Shown here one piece after another: positions 8,922-19,255 of a DNA stretch of 64,000 nt (position 1 is its first letter; each line of letters opens with the position of its first letter). The DNA comes from Rhodobacteraceae bacterium S2214 (GTDB taxonomy: Bacteria; Pseudomonadota; Alphaproteobacteria; Rhodobacterales; Rhodobacteraceae). Location: NCBI GenBank assembly GCA_025141675.1, contig CP081161.1, positions 2,330,001 through 2,394,000 of the forward strand, given 5' to 3'. The translations under genes were made by a program, and so were the position numbers. The notes beneath the pieces were generated by a model. That model made no database searches, was not told where the DNA came from, and saw nothing but the letters and a program-made list of their open reading frames with translations.

Positions 8922-8950
8922 AAAAAGCCGCGCTCACTGCGCGGCTTTTT
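8922..8950 (+). terminator. Rho-independent terminator after typA
   Basis: Perfect 12-base stem AAAAAGCCGCGC (8922-8933) and GCGCGGCTTTTT (8939-8950) with a TCACT loop, followed by more T. It starts six bases after the typA stop codon and separates typA from the convergent gene at 8969. Confidence 0.95.
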
Positions 8951-8968
8951 CTTTTAGACTGAAGTAGA

Positions 8969-9484
8969 TCAAACAGGAAAAATGCGCATTAAATCAGCAA
9001 TCGCTTCCTGCTGACGCTCCGTTAGGCCATCTTTTGCGAGCTCACCAAAGATATCCTGAGCAACGCTCAGGTAGTCAGTGCCGTTCAATTTTTTCCAACG
9101 CCGCGCCACCCGATCGAATGCCTCAACCTCACCGCCACACTGTTGAATGACCCAGCGACCGTAAACCTGAAGTTCCTTCGCATCCTCTTCAGAACACCGC
9201 AACTTTGACCGCAATAACAAGTGCAAATGATCGTACTGGTCCTTCGACGGAAGATCATCAAGGCCAATAAATGCCATCGCCATAGTACCGACAGCGACTT
9301 CCGGGTCATCGATTGATTCTACAGGATGAACATTCGTCTGTCGTCGAAATGCTAATCGTCGAGGTGCATTTCTGATTGTCGTGACAGTGTCGCTGGCCAC
9401 ATTCAAAGCATCACGGGGGTTTGATCGCACCCAAAACCAGATCAAACCACCTAGTGTGCTCAGAATTAGGATAATAATTGGCAT
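8969..9484 (-). CDS. Membrane-anchored protein of unknown function
   Basis: A 171-aa protein with one N-terminal hydrophobic segment (residues 2-18, IIILILSTLGGLIWFW) that looks like an anchor rather than a cleaved signal. A basic linker and an all-helical cytoplasmic domain (about residues 65-171) follow. The C-terminal helices ending LTERQQEAIADLMRIFPV recall small TerB/DjlA-type helical domains, but the acidic metal-binding residues of TerB are not evident and I make no assignment. The gene and its upstream gap are a little more AT-rich than the neighbours. Confidence 0.7.
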   Translation of the reverse strand: MPIIILILSTLGGLIWFWVRSNPRDALNVASDTVTTIRNAPRRLAFRRQTNVHPVESIDDPEVAVGTMAMAFIGLDDLPSKDQYDHLHLLLRSKLRCSEEDAKELQVYGRWVIQQCGGEVEAFDRVARRWKKLNGTDYLSVAQDIFGELAKDGLTERQQEAIADLMRIFPV

Positions 9485-9539
9485 TACATTTCCACTACTT
9501 AGTTAACCTCCTCAAACTAGGAGGTAACAAAGCCGGAAA

Positions 9540-9830
9540 TCAACCAATCTCTTCCACAATACTCAACTCACGCTGGCTCGCACCTTTGGCGAAGCTCAAC
9601 GCGTGTTGGTAGGCCTCTGAATAGTAGCAATCATGCGCCGCTTGCAGGCTTGGGAAACGCGCGACCACGTTGCGGGACCGTTCCGGCCCTTCCAACTGTT
9701 CGAACTTCCCGCCACGTGCCAGAAATTCGCCCTTAAAGTCGTCAATCGCCACGGTCGCCCGTTTCGCATATTCGGCGTAAGACGCTTCGTCCGTTACGGT
9801 CACATGCGCAATCCAAAGTGCAGTTGGCAT
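9540..9830 (-). CDS. DUF1330 family protein
   Basis: A 96-aa protein of the DUF1330 family, a dimeric alpha-beta barrel fold related to ferredoxin-like monooxygenases. Typical features are IAHVTVTDEASYAEYAKRA at the start, the FEQLEGPERSRNVVARFPS stretch, and A-H-DCYYSEAYQ near residue 70. The function of the family is unknown. The start is ATG 9830, sharing its A with the TGA stop of alaS (TGATG), so it is translationally coupled to alaS; a GTG one codon earlier is also possible. Confidence 0.88.
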   Translation of the reverse strand: MPTALWIAHVTVTDEASYAEYAKRATVAIDDFKGEFLARGGKFEQLEGPERSRNVVARFPSLQAAHDCYYSEAYQHALSFAKGASQRELSIVEEIG

Positions 9831-12484
9831 CACAGGCCCTCCAAGTAAGTTTTCGCAGCAGCAATCGCGTCATCAGCCTTTTCAGCCGATGCACCGCCAC
9901 CCTGCGCCATATCAGGACGACCACCGCCGCCTTTACCGCCCAATAGTGGCACGGCCGCGCGCAGCACGTCTACCGCCGACACTTTGTCGGTCAGGTCTTT
10001 GGTCACACCAGCCGCGACAGCCGCTTTGCCGCCCGTGTCGGCGATCAACAGCACAACGCCGCTCCCAATGCGATCTTTCATCTGGTCAACCAGTCCCGGC
10101 AGGTCTTTGCCCGTGATGCCCTGCATCACCTGACCGATAAAACCCATGCCGTTCACCTGCGCATCAGCAGGCGCAGCATCACCGCCACCGCCCATCGCCA
10201 CATCGCGACGCAATTGCGCCACTTCATTGGCCAGCGCTTTGCGTTCATCCATCAAAGCCTTCACACGATCCGCGACATCCGCCGCAGGTGCTTTCAGCAC
10301 ATTCGCCACAGCCGCAAGCCGCTGGTCCTGCGCACGCAGATAGTCCAACGCAGCTTGCCCTGTCAGCGCTTCGATCCGGCGAACACCCGCACTGGAAGCG
10401 CTATCGCCCAACGTTACAAACGCGCCGATTTCACCAAGCCGATCCACATGCGTACCGCCACACAGTTCAAGACTATAAGTCGCACCGTCGGTGCCCTTAC
10501 CTGATCCATCTTGCTGCCCCATGGACACAACACGCACTTCGTCGCCGTATTTTTCGCCAAATAGCGCCTGCGCTCCAAGACCGCGTGCATCGTCAGGTGT
10601 CATGATCCGCGTCTCGACGACGCCGTTCTGACGGATAATCGCGTTCACTTCGCGTTCGACTTTATCAAGGTCTTCCAGACTGACCGCATTATTGTGGCTG
10701 AAATCAAACCGCAGACGATCCGGCGCATTCAACGACCCTTTCTGCGCGATATGATCGCCCAGTACATTCCGTAAAGCTTCATTCAGTAGATGCGTCGCAG
10801 AGTGGTTCGCTTGGATCGCGGCACGGCGATCTGCATCCACGGCCAAAACAGCGGCCTGTCCAGATTTGACTTCGCCCTCTGTCACGGTGCCGATGTGAAT
10901 GAACACGCCCGCCACCTTTTTCGTGTCCGTAATCGTGGCCACGCCGGTTTCCGTCTTGATGATGCCAGCATCGCCAACCTGACCACCGGATTCCGCGTAG
11001 AATGGCGATTGGTTCAACGCGATTTGCACGTCAGCTGACGCTGCATCAGCGGACTCGCCATCCACGATCAACGCCACGATCTGACCTTCTGCAGACAGGT
11101 TTTCGTAGCCCAAGAAATCAGTCGTGCCGTGGCTGTCCGCCACATCGAACCATACACTCGCATCAGCTTGCGCACCCGTGCCAGACCACGCGGCACGCGC
11201 CTTGGCCTTCTGCTCAGCCATCGCTGCATCAAAGCCATCGGTATCCACACCCAGACCCTTTTCGCGCAACGCGTCTTGGGTCAGGTCGAGCGGGAAACCG
11301 TAGGTGTCATACAATTTAAACGCCGCCGCACCAGGCAAATCAGCGCCTTCGGACAGGCTGGACACCTCATCGTCGAGCAGTTTCAGACCACGATCCAATG
11401 TCGTCTTGAACCGGATCTCTTCGTTCAGCAATGTTTCTTCAATCAACCGCTGACCTTGGCCCAATTCAGGGTATGCAGCGCCCATCTGTTTGACCAGCTC
11501 AGGCACCAGTTTGTGCATGACAGGATCTTTCGCACCCAACAGATGCGCATGACGCATCGCACGGCGCATGATCCGCCGCAGCACGTAACCACGACCTTCG
11601 TTCGACGGCAGAACACCTTCGGCAATCAGGAACGACGTGGACCGCAAATGGTCCGCAATCACGCGGTGGTGCGTGTTGCCGTCACCATCCGGATCAACGG
11701 ACGTGGCCTGCGCGGAGGCCTCGATCAACGCACGCATCAAATCGGTGTCATAGTTGTCGTGTTTGCCTTGCAGCAACGCGCCGATCCGTTCCAGGCCCAT
11801 GCCCGTATCAATCGACTGCATGTCCAGCGGCGTCATCGTGCCGTCAGCATGCTGTTCGTTCTGCATAAACACGACGTTCCAAATCTCGATGAACCGGTCG
11901 CCGTCTTCTTCCGCTGATCCCGGAGGACCACCCCAGATGTGATCGCCGTGGTCATAGAAAATCTCGGTACACGGGCCACAAGGACCAGTCGGCCCCATCC
12001 GCCAAAAATTGTCATCAGTCGGAATGCGGATAATCCGGTCATCGGACAACCCGCCAACCTTTTTCCAGATGTCTGCCGCTTCGTCATCCGTGTGGTAAAC
12101 AGTCACGAGCAGCTTGTCTTTGTTGATCCCGAAATCTTTGGTCAACAATTCCCAAGCATATGGAATCGCTTCGTTTTTGAAATAATCGCCAAAGCTGAAG
12201 TTACCGAGCATTTCAAAAAACGTATGGTGTCGCGCCGTATAACCCACGTTATCCAGATCGTTGTGCTTGCCGCCTGCGCGCACACATTTCTGGCTGGTCG
12301 TCGCACGCTGGTACGGGCCCTGTTCAACACCGGTGAACCGGTTCTTGAACTGAACCATGCCAGAGTTGGTGAACATCAAAGTCGGATCATTGCGCGGGAC
12401 AAGCGGGCTAGAGGCCACAACTTCGTGCCCATTACGCGCGTAAAAATCCAAGAAGGTAGAGCGGATATCGGACAGGCTGGTCAT
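9830..12484 (-). CDS. alaS: Alanyl-tRNA synthetase
   Basis: An 884-aa class II aminoacyl-tRNA synthetase, the usual length. In order: the catalytic core (motif 2 region [18 protein letters not shown]), the tRNA-recognition domain, the editing domain with zinc-binding HSATHLL and CGGTHVDR motifs, and the C-terminal oligomerisation region with the [15 protein letters not shown] motif. I start at ATG 12484 because the family begins [20 protein letters not shown]. It lies downstream of recA on the same strand, 120 bases and one terminator later, an old bacterial neighbourhood. It is coupled to the DUF1330 gene. Confidence 0.98.
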   Translation of the reverse strand: MTSLSDIRSTFLDFYARNGHEVVASSPLVPRNDPTLMFTNSGMVQFKNRFTGVEQGPYQRATTSQKCVRAGGKHNDLDNVGYTARHHTFFEMLGNFSFGDYFKNEAIPYAWELLTKDFGINKDKLLVTVYHTDDEAADIWKKVGGLSDDRIIRIPTDDNFWRMGPTGPCGPCTEIFYDHGDHIWGGPPGSAEEDGDRFIEIWNVVFMQNEQHADGTMTPLDMQSIDTGMGLERIGALLQGKHDNYDTDLMRALIEASAQATSVDPDGDGNTHHRVIADHLRSTSFLIAEGVLPSNEGRGYVLRRIMRRAMRHAHLLGAKDPVMHKLVPELVKQMGAAYPELGQGQRLIEETLLNEEIRFKTTLDRGLKLLDDEVSSLSEGADLPGAAAFKLYDTYGFPLDLTQDALREKGLGVDTDGFDAAMAEQKAKARAAWSGTGAQADASVWFDVADSHGTTDFLGYENLSAEGQIVALIVDGESADAASADVQIALNQSPFYAESGGQVGDAGIIKTETGVATITDTKKVAGVFIHIGTVTEGEVKSGQAAVLAVDADRRAAIQANHSATHLLNEALRNVLGDHIAQKGSLNAPDRLRFDFSHNNAVSLEDLDKVEREVNAIIRQNGVVETRIMTPDDARGLGAQALFGEKYGDEVRVVSMGQQDGSGKGTDGATYSLELCGGTHVDRLGEIGAFVTLGDSASSAGVRRIEALTGQAALDYLRAQDQRLAAVANVLKAPAADVADRVKALMDERKALANEVAQLRRDVAMGGGGDAAPADAQVNGMGFIGQVMQGITGKDLPGLVDQMKDRIGSGVVLLIADTGGKAAVAAGVTKDLTDKVSAVDVLRAAVPLLGGKGGGGRPDMAQGGGASAEKADDAIAAAKTYLEGL

Positions 12485-12555
12485 GGGCGTCTTTCGCAGG
12501 AAAATAAGGTTATCTCGTGAAATACCCGCAGGTCCGCAAACTGTCCACAGCCAAC

Positions 12556-12588
12556 GCAAAAGGGCGCCCCATCAGGGACGCCCTTTGC
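12556..12588 (-). terminator. Probable recA terminator
   Basis: On the minus strand an imperfect inverted repeat GCAAAGGGCGTCCC / GGGGCGCCCTTTTGC forms a GC-rich hairpin with a TTTT run at its 3' side. It lies 17-49 bases after the recA stop codon and before alaS. Confidence 0.7.
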
Positions 12589-12604
12589 TAATATTTCAGA
12601 CGAT

Positions 12605-13681
12605 TTACATCTCGACGAGGTCGTCGTCACCCGATGGCATGTCGTCGCCGTCAAAATCCAGACCATGTGCGGCGCGAATCTTGTCTTCGATCTCAATCGC
12701 GATGTGGCTGTTTTCGCGCAGGAATGTTTTCGAATTCTCACGCCCCTGCCCGATCCGTTCGTCCCCATAAGAGAACCACGCACCGGATTTTTCAACGACA
12801 CCAGCTTTCACACCCAGATCAAGCAATTCGCCCATCTTGGAAATGCCTTCACCGTACATGATATCAAACTCGACCTGTTTGAATGGCGGCGCGACCTTGT
12901 TCTTCACAACCTTCACACGGGTCGCGTTACCCACGACTTCGTCACGGTCTTTGATCGCACCAATGCGGCGGATATCCAGACGGACAGACGCGTAGAATTT
13001 CAACGCGTTACCACCGGTTGTCGTCTCAGGTGAACCAAACATAACGCCGATTTTCATCCGGATTTGGTTGATGAAAATCACCATACAGCCGGACCGGTTG
13101 ATCGACCCTGTCAGTTTCCGCATCGCTTGCGACATCAGACGGGCATGCACACCTACAGAGCTGTCACCCATGTCGCCTTCAAGTTCGGATTTCGGCGTCA
13201 ATGCCGCAACCGAATCGACAACTACAAGGCTAACCGCACCGGACCGGACCAGCGTATCCACAATCTCGAGCGCCTGCTCACCTGTGTCAGGCTGCGAAAT
13301 CAGCAGCTCATCCAGGTTCACGCCCAGCTTTTTCGCGTAACCCGGGTCAAGCGCATGTTCCGCGTCAACAAAGGCACAAACGCCGCCCTTTTTCTGCTCT
13401 TCAGCCAGCGTATGCAGCGTCAGCGTGGTTTTACCGGACGATTCCGGTCCATAAATCTCAACAATTCGACCTTTCGGCAGACCGCCAATGCCAAGCGCGA
13501 TATCCAAACCCAACGACCCTGTGGACGTCGCTTCGATATCCGGCATCTGGTTGCCGCCACCGAGGGTCATGATCGACCCTTTACCAAACTGACGTTCGAT
13601 CTGCGCCAAAGCGCTATCCAACGCCTTTTGTTTGTCCGCTGTTTTCTTATCAGTCATTTTCAGAAGTTCTGCCGTTGCCAT
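12605..13681 (-). CDS. recA: Recombinase A
   Basis: RecA forms ATP-dependent filaments on single-stranded DNA, drives homologous recombination and triggers LexA cleavage. The 358-aa protein has Walker A GPESSGKT at residues 78-85, the L1/L2 loop region including [17 protein letters not shown], and an acidic C-terminal tail ([13 protein letters not shown]). The ATG at 13681 has a possible AAGGGCG ribosome site; a second ATG at 13657 would shorten it by eight residues. Its upstream region carries an SOS box overlapping the -10 element, so it is LexA-controlled. alaS follows on the same strand. Confidence 0.98.
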   Translation of the reverse strand: MATAELLKMTDKKTADKQKALDSALAQIERQFGKGSIMTLGGGNQMPDIEATSTGSLGLDIALGIGGLPKGRIVEIYGPESSGKTTLTLHTLAEEQKKGGVCAFVDAEHALDPGYAKKLGVNLDELLISQPDTGEQALEIVDTLVRSGAVSLVVVDSVAALTPKSELEGDMGDSSVGVHARLMSQAMRKLTGSINRSGCMVIFINQIRMKIGVMFGSPETTTGGNALKFYASVRLDIRRIGAIKDRDEVVGNATRVKVVKNKVAPPFKQVEFDIMYGEGISKMGELLDLGVKAGVVEKSGAWFSYGDERIGQGRENSKTFLRENSHIAIEIEDKIRAAHGLDFDGDDMPSGDDDLVEM

Positions 13682-13732
13682 GTCAATTACGCCCTTATTC
13701 CATAGGCCCTGTCGGGCTACAATCGCTGCTTT

Positions 13733-13776
13733 GTTCTTTTTATGTTCTCTTTACCATATGAGACCAAAACCAGAAC
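13733..13776 (-). promoter_or_regulatory. recA promoter with alphaproteobacterial LexA (SOS) box
   Basis: The direct repeat GTTC-N7-GTTC (13733-13747), the LexA motif of alphaproteobacteria, lies 52 bases before the recA start. On the minus strand a promoter fits around it: -35 TTGGTC (13762-13767), 17-base spacer, -10 CATAAA (13739-13744), so the box covers the -10. A second, one-mismatch copy (GTTC-N7-GGTC on the minus strand, 13762-13776) covers the -35. The first box is clear; the second is a suggestion. Confidence 0.85.
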
Positions 13777-13877
13777 ATTTCAACTAAAATCTTTGAACAC
13801 TATGAAATGCTATTGGTGGTTAATTAAGTATTTATGCCTTACGATAAACGGCATCGAACATCACAAACGGACCCCAA

Positions 13878-14480
13878 ATGCTTGTTTTCTGGGCTGAAAA
13901 ACTTGTCTTCCTTGCCGTACCCAAAACCGGCACCACCGCGATTGAAGGGGCGTTAGCCCCGCGTGCGTCCATGGTGCTGCGTGATCCGCCGCAGCTGAAA
14001 CATTCACCCGTTTACCGCTACAAACGATTCCTTCAGCCGCTTTTTGCCCAAGGCGGCGGCCAAGATGACATGGAAACCTTCGCCATGGTCCGCAATCCGA
14101 TCGACTGGCTTGGCAGTTGGTATCGCTACCGCGCGCGCGATGAAATTGTCGGAACAGAAAATTCAACCCGCGACATTAGCTTCGACGATTTCGTGGTGGA
14201 ATACTGCAAAGGACAGCCGGCATCCTTCGCGAATGTCGGATCACAGGCGAAGTTCCTGACCTTAGGCGATAAATCCGTCGGCGTGAACCATCTCTACAAA
14301 TACGAAGCGATGCCCAAAGCCATCGATTTCCTGAAACAACGGCTCAAAAAAGACGAGATCAAACTCAACCGCAAAAACGTCTCACCACCAATGGCGCTGA
14401 CGATTTCACAGGATGTAGAGGCGCGACTGCGTGACCGCCGCGCCTTTGAATTTTCTGTTTGGGATCAGGGCCAGTCCTGA
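13878..14480 (+). CDS. Sulfotransferase-like P-loop protein
   Basis: A 200-aa protein with the two signatures of the PAPS-dependent sulfotransferase fold. The 5'-phosphosulfate loop is in LAVPKTGTTAIEGAL near residues 12-26, and the 3'-phosphate region is in FAMVRNPIDWLGSWYRYR near residues 73-90. It is shorter than many members and has no signal peptide, so a cytoplasmic role is likely. The substrate cannot be read from the sequence. It stands alone between recA (divergent) and glpK (convergent, with no spacing between stop codons). ATG 13878 is the only sensible start. Confidence 0.8.
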   Translation: MLVFWAEKLVFLAVPKTGTTAIEGALAPRASMVLRDPPQLKHSPVYRYKRFLQPLFAQGGGQDDMETFAMVRNPIDWLGSWYRYRARDEIVGTENSTRDISFDDFVVEYCKGQPASFANVGSQAKFLTLGDKSVGVNHLYKYEAMPKAIDFLKQRLKKDEIKLNRKNVSPPMALTISQDVEARLRDRRAFEFSVWDQGQS

Positions 14481-15968
14481 TTAACGCGACAACGTCCGTT
14501 CAATCGCGTCCTGCCAGCCGGCATAGCGGCGGCTGCGGCTGTCTTCGTCCATTTGCGGATCGAACCGCTGGTCCAACGCCCAATTTGCGGCAAAGCCTGC
14601 CTGATCAGGGTAGACCCCTGCCCGCATCCCCGCCAGCCAAGCCACGCCAAGCGCGGTTGTTTCCAAAACCTTCGGCCGATCCACAGGCGCACCAATGATG
14701 TCGGACAGGAACTGCATCGACCAGTCAGACGCGCTCATCCCGCCATCAACGCGCAAAACACCCGCATCTGCGGCATCCGGCCAATCGCTTTTCATCGCAT
14801 CCAGCAGATCGCGAGTCTGATACCCAACACTTTCCAAAGCGGCTTTCGCGAATTCCGCAGGACCAGACCCACGCGTCAGACCGTAAATCGCCCCGCGTGC
14901 ATCAGCGTCCCAATGCGGCGCACCAAGACCGGTAAAGGCAGGAACAAGATACAGTTCCTGCGTTTCATCCGCATCCTCAGCCAGCTTTTGTGTCTCGCTT
15001 GCATGTTCAATGATGCCCAACCCATCGCGCAGCCATTGCACAACAGCGCCTGCAATAAAGATCGACCCTTCCAGCGCATAAGTCATTTTGCCGTCCAACT
15101 GATAGGCAATTGTACCGAGCATCCGCTTCTGACTGCGCACCAACGTGTCGCCCGTGTTCAACAACGCAAAACACCCCGTGCCATATGTCGATTTCAACAT
15201 GCCCGGTTCAAAACAGGCCTGCCCGATGGTCGCGGCCTGCTGATCACCCGCGACACCCAAAATCGGCACCTCCGCACCCAAGATAGACGCATCCGTCACA
15301 CCAAAATCAGCGGCGCAATCAAGCACTTCTGGCAGCATCTTCATCGGAACGCCAAGACGCGCACAAATGCTTTCGTCCCACGCGCCTTCACGGATGTTAT
15401 ACAGCATCGTACGGGCCGCATTGGTCGCATCGGTCACATGCCGCGCACCGTTGGTGAACATCCAGATCAAGTAACTATCGACGGTCCCGAACAGCAGTTC
15501 ACCCGCCTCGGCACGCGCACGCGCACCATCAACGTTGTCGAGAATCCATTTCAGCTTCGTGCTCGAAAAATAAGGGTCGAGCAGCAGACCGGTCTTTTCG
15601 GTCACTTCATCCTCGAACCCGTCCGCTTTCAATTCGCGACAAAGCTCTGCTGTCCGTCGATCCTGCCAAACGATAGCGTTATGTATAGCCTCGCCCGTTG
15701 CTTTGTCCCAAACAACCACGGTTTCGCGCTGGTTCGTGATGCCAATCGCAGCCACATCAGCAGCAGCTATGCCCGCCTTTGACATCGCACCTTTTGCGGT
15801 GGACACAGTCGTCGCCCACAGATCCGCGACCTCATGTTCAACCCAGCCCGATTGCGGAAAATGCTGCGTGAATTCAAGCTGATCAGAGGCCACAACCCCC
15901 ATGTCTTTGTCAAAAACAATGCCACGGCTTGATGTCGTGCCCTGATCAATGGCCAGAATATAGGTCAT
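14481..15968 (-). CDS. glpK: Glycerol kinase
   Basis: Phosphorylates glycerol to glycerol-3-phosphate with ATP. The 495-aa FGGY-family protein starts [14 protein letters not shown] (phosphate 1 motif) and has the [13 protein letters not shown] and [14 protein letters not shown] segments of the family. ATG 15968 is chosen because a GGGGGGA ribosome site precedes it and the family starts there. It lies 47 bases downstream of glpD on the same strand, forming a glpD-glpK unit opposite the DeoR-type regulator. No glycerol facilitator or glycerol-3-phosphate ABC transporter is in the window. Confidence 0.97.
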   Translation of the reverse strand: MTYILAIDQGTTSSRGIVFDKDMGVVASDQLEFTQHFPQSGWVEHEVADLWATTVSTAKGAMSKAGIAAADVAAIGITNQRETVVVWDKATGEAIHNAIVWQDRRTAELCRELKADGFEDEVTEKTGLLLDPYFSSTKLKWILDNVDGARARAEAGELLFGTVDSYLIWMFTNGARHVTDATNAARTMLYNIREGAWDESICARLGVPMKMLPEVLDCAADFGVTDASILGAEVPILGVAGDQQAATIGQACFEPGMLKSTYGTGCFALLNTGDTLVRSQKRMLGTIAYQLDGKMTYALEGSIFIAGAVVQWLRDGLGIIEHASETQKLAEDADETQELYLVPAFTGLGAPHWDADARGAIYGLTRGSGPAEFAKAALESVGYQTRDLLDAMKSDWPDAADAGVLRVDGGMSASDWSMQFLSDIIGAPVDRPKVLETTALGVAWLAGMRAGVYPDQAGFAANWALDQRFDPQMDEDSRSRRYAGWQDAIERTLSR

Positions 15969-16015
15969 GTTGTCCCCCCGAATTTCTTGTGATCTTAACG
16001 GCTTGGCAGCAATGC

Positions 16016-17572
16016 TCAAGCAGTGCCGACAGCCGTCTGGATATAGGTGTCGATGGCTGCAATCTGATCTGACGTCAAACGCAGGCCCAACTTGCTGCGC
16101 CGCCATACGATATCTTCGGCGGACCGCGCATATTCGTAACGCATCAGGTAATTCACCTCACGTGCCGTCAGCGTCGCACCAAAATCTTCACCCAGATCAG
16201 CCTGTGTCGTGGCATCACCCAGCATGTCCACCGCATCGGTGCCATACGCACGGATCAACCGCAGCGCCCAGAAGTCTGACAAGAAAGGATAATCAGCCTT
16301 CAGGGTCGCAACCAAGGCATCGCGATCAGCGACCTTAAAGTCACCACCAGGCAACGCAACGCCAGCCGTCCAGTCGTCCGATCCGCCGACAAATGGGATC
16401 ATCTTCGCCATGACCTGTTCGGCCAGCTTACGATAAGTTGTAATCTTACCGCCAAAGATATTCAGCAACGGTGCACCGTCGTCGTTCACAGTCAAAACGT
16501 AATCGCGGGTTGCGGCCGTCGCGGACTTCGCCCCGTCGTCGTACAACGGACGCACGCCTGAATAGGTCCAGACCACATCGTCGCGCGAAATGTCTTGTTT
16601 GAAGTACTGGTTCGCAAACGCGACAAGGTAGTCTTGTTCTTCATCCGTAGCGACAGGTTTCGCGCTAACGTCCGTATGTTCGGCGTCTGTTGTGCCGATC
16701 AAGGTAAAGTCGGTCTCGTACGGGATAGCAAAGATAATCCGCCCGTCTTCACCTTGGAAGAAATAGGATTTATCGTGATCGAACAAACGCTTGGTCACGA
16801 TATGTGATCCACGGACCAGCCGCACTCCTTCGGTCGCATTTAACCGCACGACACCTTTGATAACGTCCTCGACCCATGGGCCACCCGCGTTGACCAATGA
16901 CCTTGCCGTCACCTGATGCACAACGCCATCATGGTCCAGATCAATCACCCAATGATCATCCTGCCGCTGCGCAAACACCACCTTTGTGCGGGTCATAATC
17001 TTCGCGCCGCGTTCTTCGGCGTCGCGTGCGTTCAGCACAACCAACCGCGAATCTTCGATCCAGCAATCGGAATACTCATAGGCGCGTTCGAACTTTTCCT
17101 TCAACGGCGCACCCTCAGGCCCCGTCGTCAGATCAAGCGTTTCTGTCCCAGGCAAAATCTCGCGTCCACCAAGGTTGTCATACATGAACAAACCCAAACG
17201 GATCAGCCACGCAGGCCTGCGCCCTTTCATCCACGGCATGAACAACGTCAGCAGCTTGGACGTCGGCGTGTCGCCTTCGAACCGCATATCTTTGTGGTAC
17301 GGCAGCACAAACCGCATCGGCCATGAAATATGCGGCATTGCTTTCAGCAAAACCTCGCGTTCGATCAAGGCCTTTTTTACCAATCCGAATTCGAAAAATT
17401 CCAGATAGCGCAGACCGCCATGAAACAACTTCGTCGATGCAGACGACGTGGCCCCACCAAGATCGTTCATCTCGGCCAGTCCAACCTGCAACCCACGGCC
17501 CTGCGCGTCACGGGCAACGCCCACACCGTTGATGCCGCCACCGATGATGAAAATATCGAAATCTGTGTTCAT
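16016..17572 (-). CDS. glpD: Aerobic glycerol-3-phosphate dehydrogenase (FAD)
   Basis: Oxidises glycerol-3-phosphate to dihydroxyacetone phosphate at the inner membrane and passes electrons to quinone. The 518-aa protein opens with the FAD-binding Rossmann motif [19 protein letters not shown], followed by the family signature [20 protein letters not shown]. The C-terminal alpha-domain is present ([17 protein letters not shown]). The start at 17572 follows family alignment and a GGACGAA sequence upstream. It is the first gene of glpD-glpK, divergent from glpR, with the probable operator in the 151-base gap. Confidence 0.97.
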   Translation of the reverse strand: MNTDFDIFIIGGGINGVGVARDAQGRGLQVGLAEMNDLGGATSSASTKLFHGGLRYLEFFEFGLVKKALIEREVLLKAMPHISWPMRFVLPYHKDMRFEGDTPTSKLLTLFMPWMKGRRPAWLIRLGLFMYDNLGGREILPGTETLDLTTGPEGAPLKEKFERAYEYSDCWIEDSRLVVLNARDAEERGAKIMTRTKVVFAQRQDDHWVIDLDHDGVVHQVTARSLVNAGGPWVEDVIKGVVRLNATEGVRLVRGSHIVTKRLFDHDKSYFFQGEDGRIIFAIPYETDFTLIGTTDAEHTDVSAKPVATDEEQDYLVAFANQYFKQDISRDDVVWTYSGVRPLYDDGAKSATAATRDYVLTVNDDGAPLLNIFGGKITTYRKLAEQVMAKMIPFVGGSDDWTAGVALPGGDFKVADRDALVATLKADYPFLSDFWALRLIRAYGTDAVDMLGDATTQADLGEDFGATLTAREVNYLMRYEYARSAEDIVWRRSKLGLRLTSDQIAAIDTYIQTAVGTA

Positions 17573-17656
17573 GTGCTTCGTCCAAATCTGTTTGCGGATC
17601 GATAACAACCCACCTGCCAGACGCAACGACTGACGCGATAGAATGTTCCATCATTG

Positions 17657-17707
17657 CAAAGCGAACCGAACCCTTCTGGATATATCTGGCAATTCATGTT
17701 CGCTTTG
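17657..17707. promoter_or_regulatory. Candidate GlpR operator pair between glpD and glpR
   Basis: Two perfect inverted 10-mers, CAAAGCGAAC (17657-17666) and GTTCGCTTTG (17698-17707), are 31 bases apart. Extra CGAAC half-motifs lie beside each (17661-17671 and 17716-17721). The spacing, close to four helical turns between centres, would suit a looped or tetrameric repressor acting on both divergent promoters. The symmetry is seen; the identity as GlpR sites is inferred from context. Confidence 0.55.
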
Positions 17708-17723
17708 ACTAAAAACCGAACAC

Positions 17724-18482
17724 ATGGATACCGAAACCCGCCACACCGCCATCCTGACCCGCGCCCGCGACAAAGGCAAAGTCAGCGCCACGCAACTCGC
17801 CGCCCACTTCGACGTCGCAGTGCAAACAATCCGGCGTGACCTACGCGAACTCGCGCAAGCGGGTCTGCTGGAACGGGTGCATGGCGGCGCGGTTCTACCG
17901 TCCGGCACGCGCAACATCGGCTACGACGACCGTCGTGCACTGAACCGTGACGCCAAGGCACGGATCGCGGCAAAAGCTGCGCGTCTGATACCGGACAACG
18001 CGTCGCTGTTCCTCAACATCGGGACAACAACCGAAGCCCTCGCCCGCGCCTTACACCATCACCGCAATCTGAAAGTCGTGACCAATAATCTCAACGTCGC
18101 CAACATCTTGGCCCACACCCGCGATTGCGAAGTCGTCGTGGCAGGCGGTGTTCTACGCCCGTCCGATGGCGGTCTTGTTGGTGACCTCGCAGCACTCGCC
18201 ATTGCGCGGTTCAAAGTAGATATAGCAGTGATCGGCGCATCGGCAATCGATCTGGACGGTGACCTGCTGGACTTCGATCCCGAAGAAGTGCGCGTATCTC
18301 AGGCCATCATCGGGGCCGCGCGTAAAACCATGGTCCTGTCAGACAAGGCCAAATTCACACGCAAAGCGCCCGTCAAAATTGGATCACTGCAGGACGTTGA
18401 TGATTTCGTGACCGATGGCATCCCGTCCGAACGGCTCGCAAACGCACTATCGGACTGGGGCACCAAGGTGCATCTGGCCTAG
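17724..18482 (+). CDS. glpR: DeoR-family repressor, probably GlpR
   Basis: A 252-aa DeoR-type regulator with an N-terminal helix-turn-helix ([22 protein letters not shown], about residues 22-43) and the family sequence [13 protein letters not shown]-terminal sugar-phosphate-sensing domain follows ([25 protein letters not shown]). Placed divergently from glpD-glpK, it most likely represses them and senses glycerol-3-phosphate. No Shine-Dalgarno lies before the ATG, so translation may be leaderless or start by another route. Its stop codon overlaps that of the convergent rlmE by two bases. Confidence 0.9.
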   Translation: MDTETRHTAILTRARDKGKVSATQLAAHFDVAVQTIRRDLRELAQAGLLERVHGGAVLPSGTRNIGYDDRRALNRDAKARIAAKAARLIPDNASLFLNIGTTTEALARALHHHRNLKVVTNNLNVANILAHTRDCEVVVAGGVLRPSDGGLVGDLAALAIARFKVDIAVIGASAIDLDGDLLDFDPEEVRVSQAIIGAARKTMVLSDKAKFTRKAPVKIGSLQDVDDFVTDGIPSERLANALSDWGTKVHLA

Positions 18483-19192
18483 CCTTTGAAACCAGTCGCG
18501 ACGACGAACTTTTCCGAACTGTCTTGGCGGGATGATGGCGGCTTCACGTTTGCAACTTTGGTGAAGCGGTTCTTCAACAACTTCTGCAAATCGCCTTCCG
18601 CACCACCAGCCAGAGTCTTGGCAATAAAGGTACCACCTTCCACCAGAACATCGAAAGAGAAATAGGCAGCCGCTTCGCACAACGCGATAATCCGCAAATG
18701 GTCGGTCTGTTTGTGGCCGGATGACGACGCGGCCATATCCGACATCACAACATCCGCCTGACCACCAAGCCATTCCATGACCTTCTTGTCCGCATCATCC
18801 TCAAGAAAATCGAGCTGATGGATTTCAGCACCCGGAATGGGTTCAACTTCTTGCAAATCAATGCCCAACACAGTGCCAACCGCTTTAGACTTCCGATCAC
18901 CCAAGGCGTTGATCCTTGGCACAGCCACCTGAATCCAGCCACCAGGCGCACAGCCCAAATCGACGATCCGCGCACCCGGCACTAAGAACTGGAACTTCTC
19001 GTTCAATTCCAGAATCTTATACGCCGCCCGCCCGCGATAACCGTCCTTCTTGGCCCGCACGACATAAGGATCGTTCAACTGACGCTGCAACCACCGCGTC
19101 GAACTTTGCGACCGACCACGGGCCGATTTGACCTTTACGGTCAGATCACGCTGGCCACGGCCGCTAGAGTTCTTTGTTGGAGTCTTCGCCAT
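18479..19192 (-). CDS. rlmE: 23S rRNA (uridine-2'-O-)-methyltransferase RlmE
   Basis: Methylates the ribose of U2552 in the A loop of 23S rRNA using SAM. The 237-aa protein has the SAM motif [10 protein letters not shown] near residue 85 and the catalytic residues expected of the family: Lys in RAAYKILEL, Asp in VVMSDMAAS, Lys in [11 protein letters not shown] and Glu in SSEKFVVA. An N-terminal basic extension ([15 protein letters not shown]) precedes the domain, as is common in alphaproteobacteria. ATG 19192 is preferred over 19231 because the extra residues are not family-like. The Ppx/GppA gene lies just upstream. Confidence 0.95.
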   Translation of the reverse strand: MAKTPTKNSSGRGQRDLTVKVKSARGRSQSSTRWLQRQLNDPYVVRAKKDGYRGRAAYKILELNEKFQFLVPGARIVDLGCAPGGWIQVAVPRINALGDRKSKAVGTVLGIDLQEVEPIPGAEIHQLDFLEDDADKKVMEWLGGQADVVMSDMAASSSGHKQTDHLRIIALCEAAAYFSFDVLVEGGTFIAKTLAGGAEGDLQKLLKNRFTKVANVKPPSSRQDSSEKFVVATGFKG

Positions 19193-19255
19193 CTCATCTG
19201 TCCTAAACAACTCGCCGCCAACAGGCCGCAATTTTTCTAGAAAAATTGCCCTACT

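Noticed and set aside
14553..15782. A 409-codon plus-strand reading frame opposite glpK
   Set aside because: It lies inside glpK, has biased His/Arg/Gln-rich composition and no recognisable motif.
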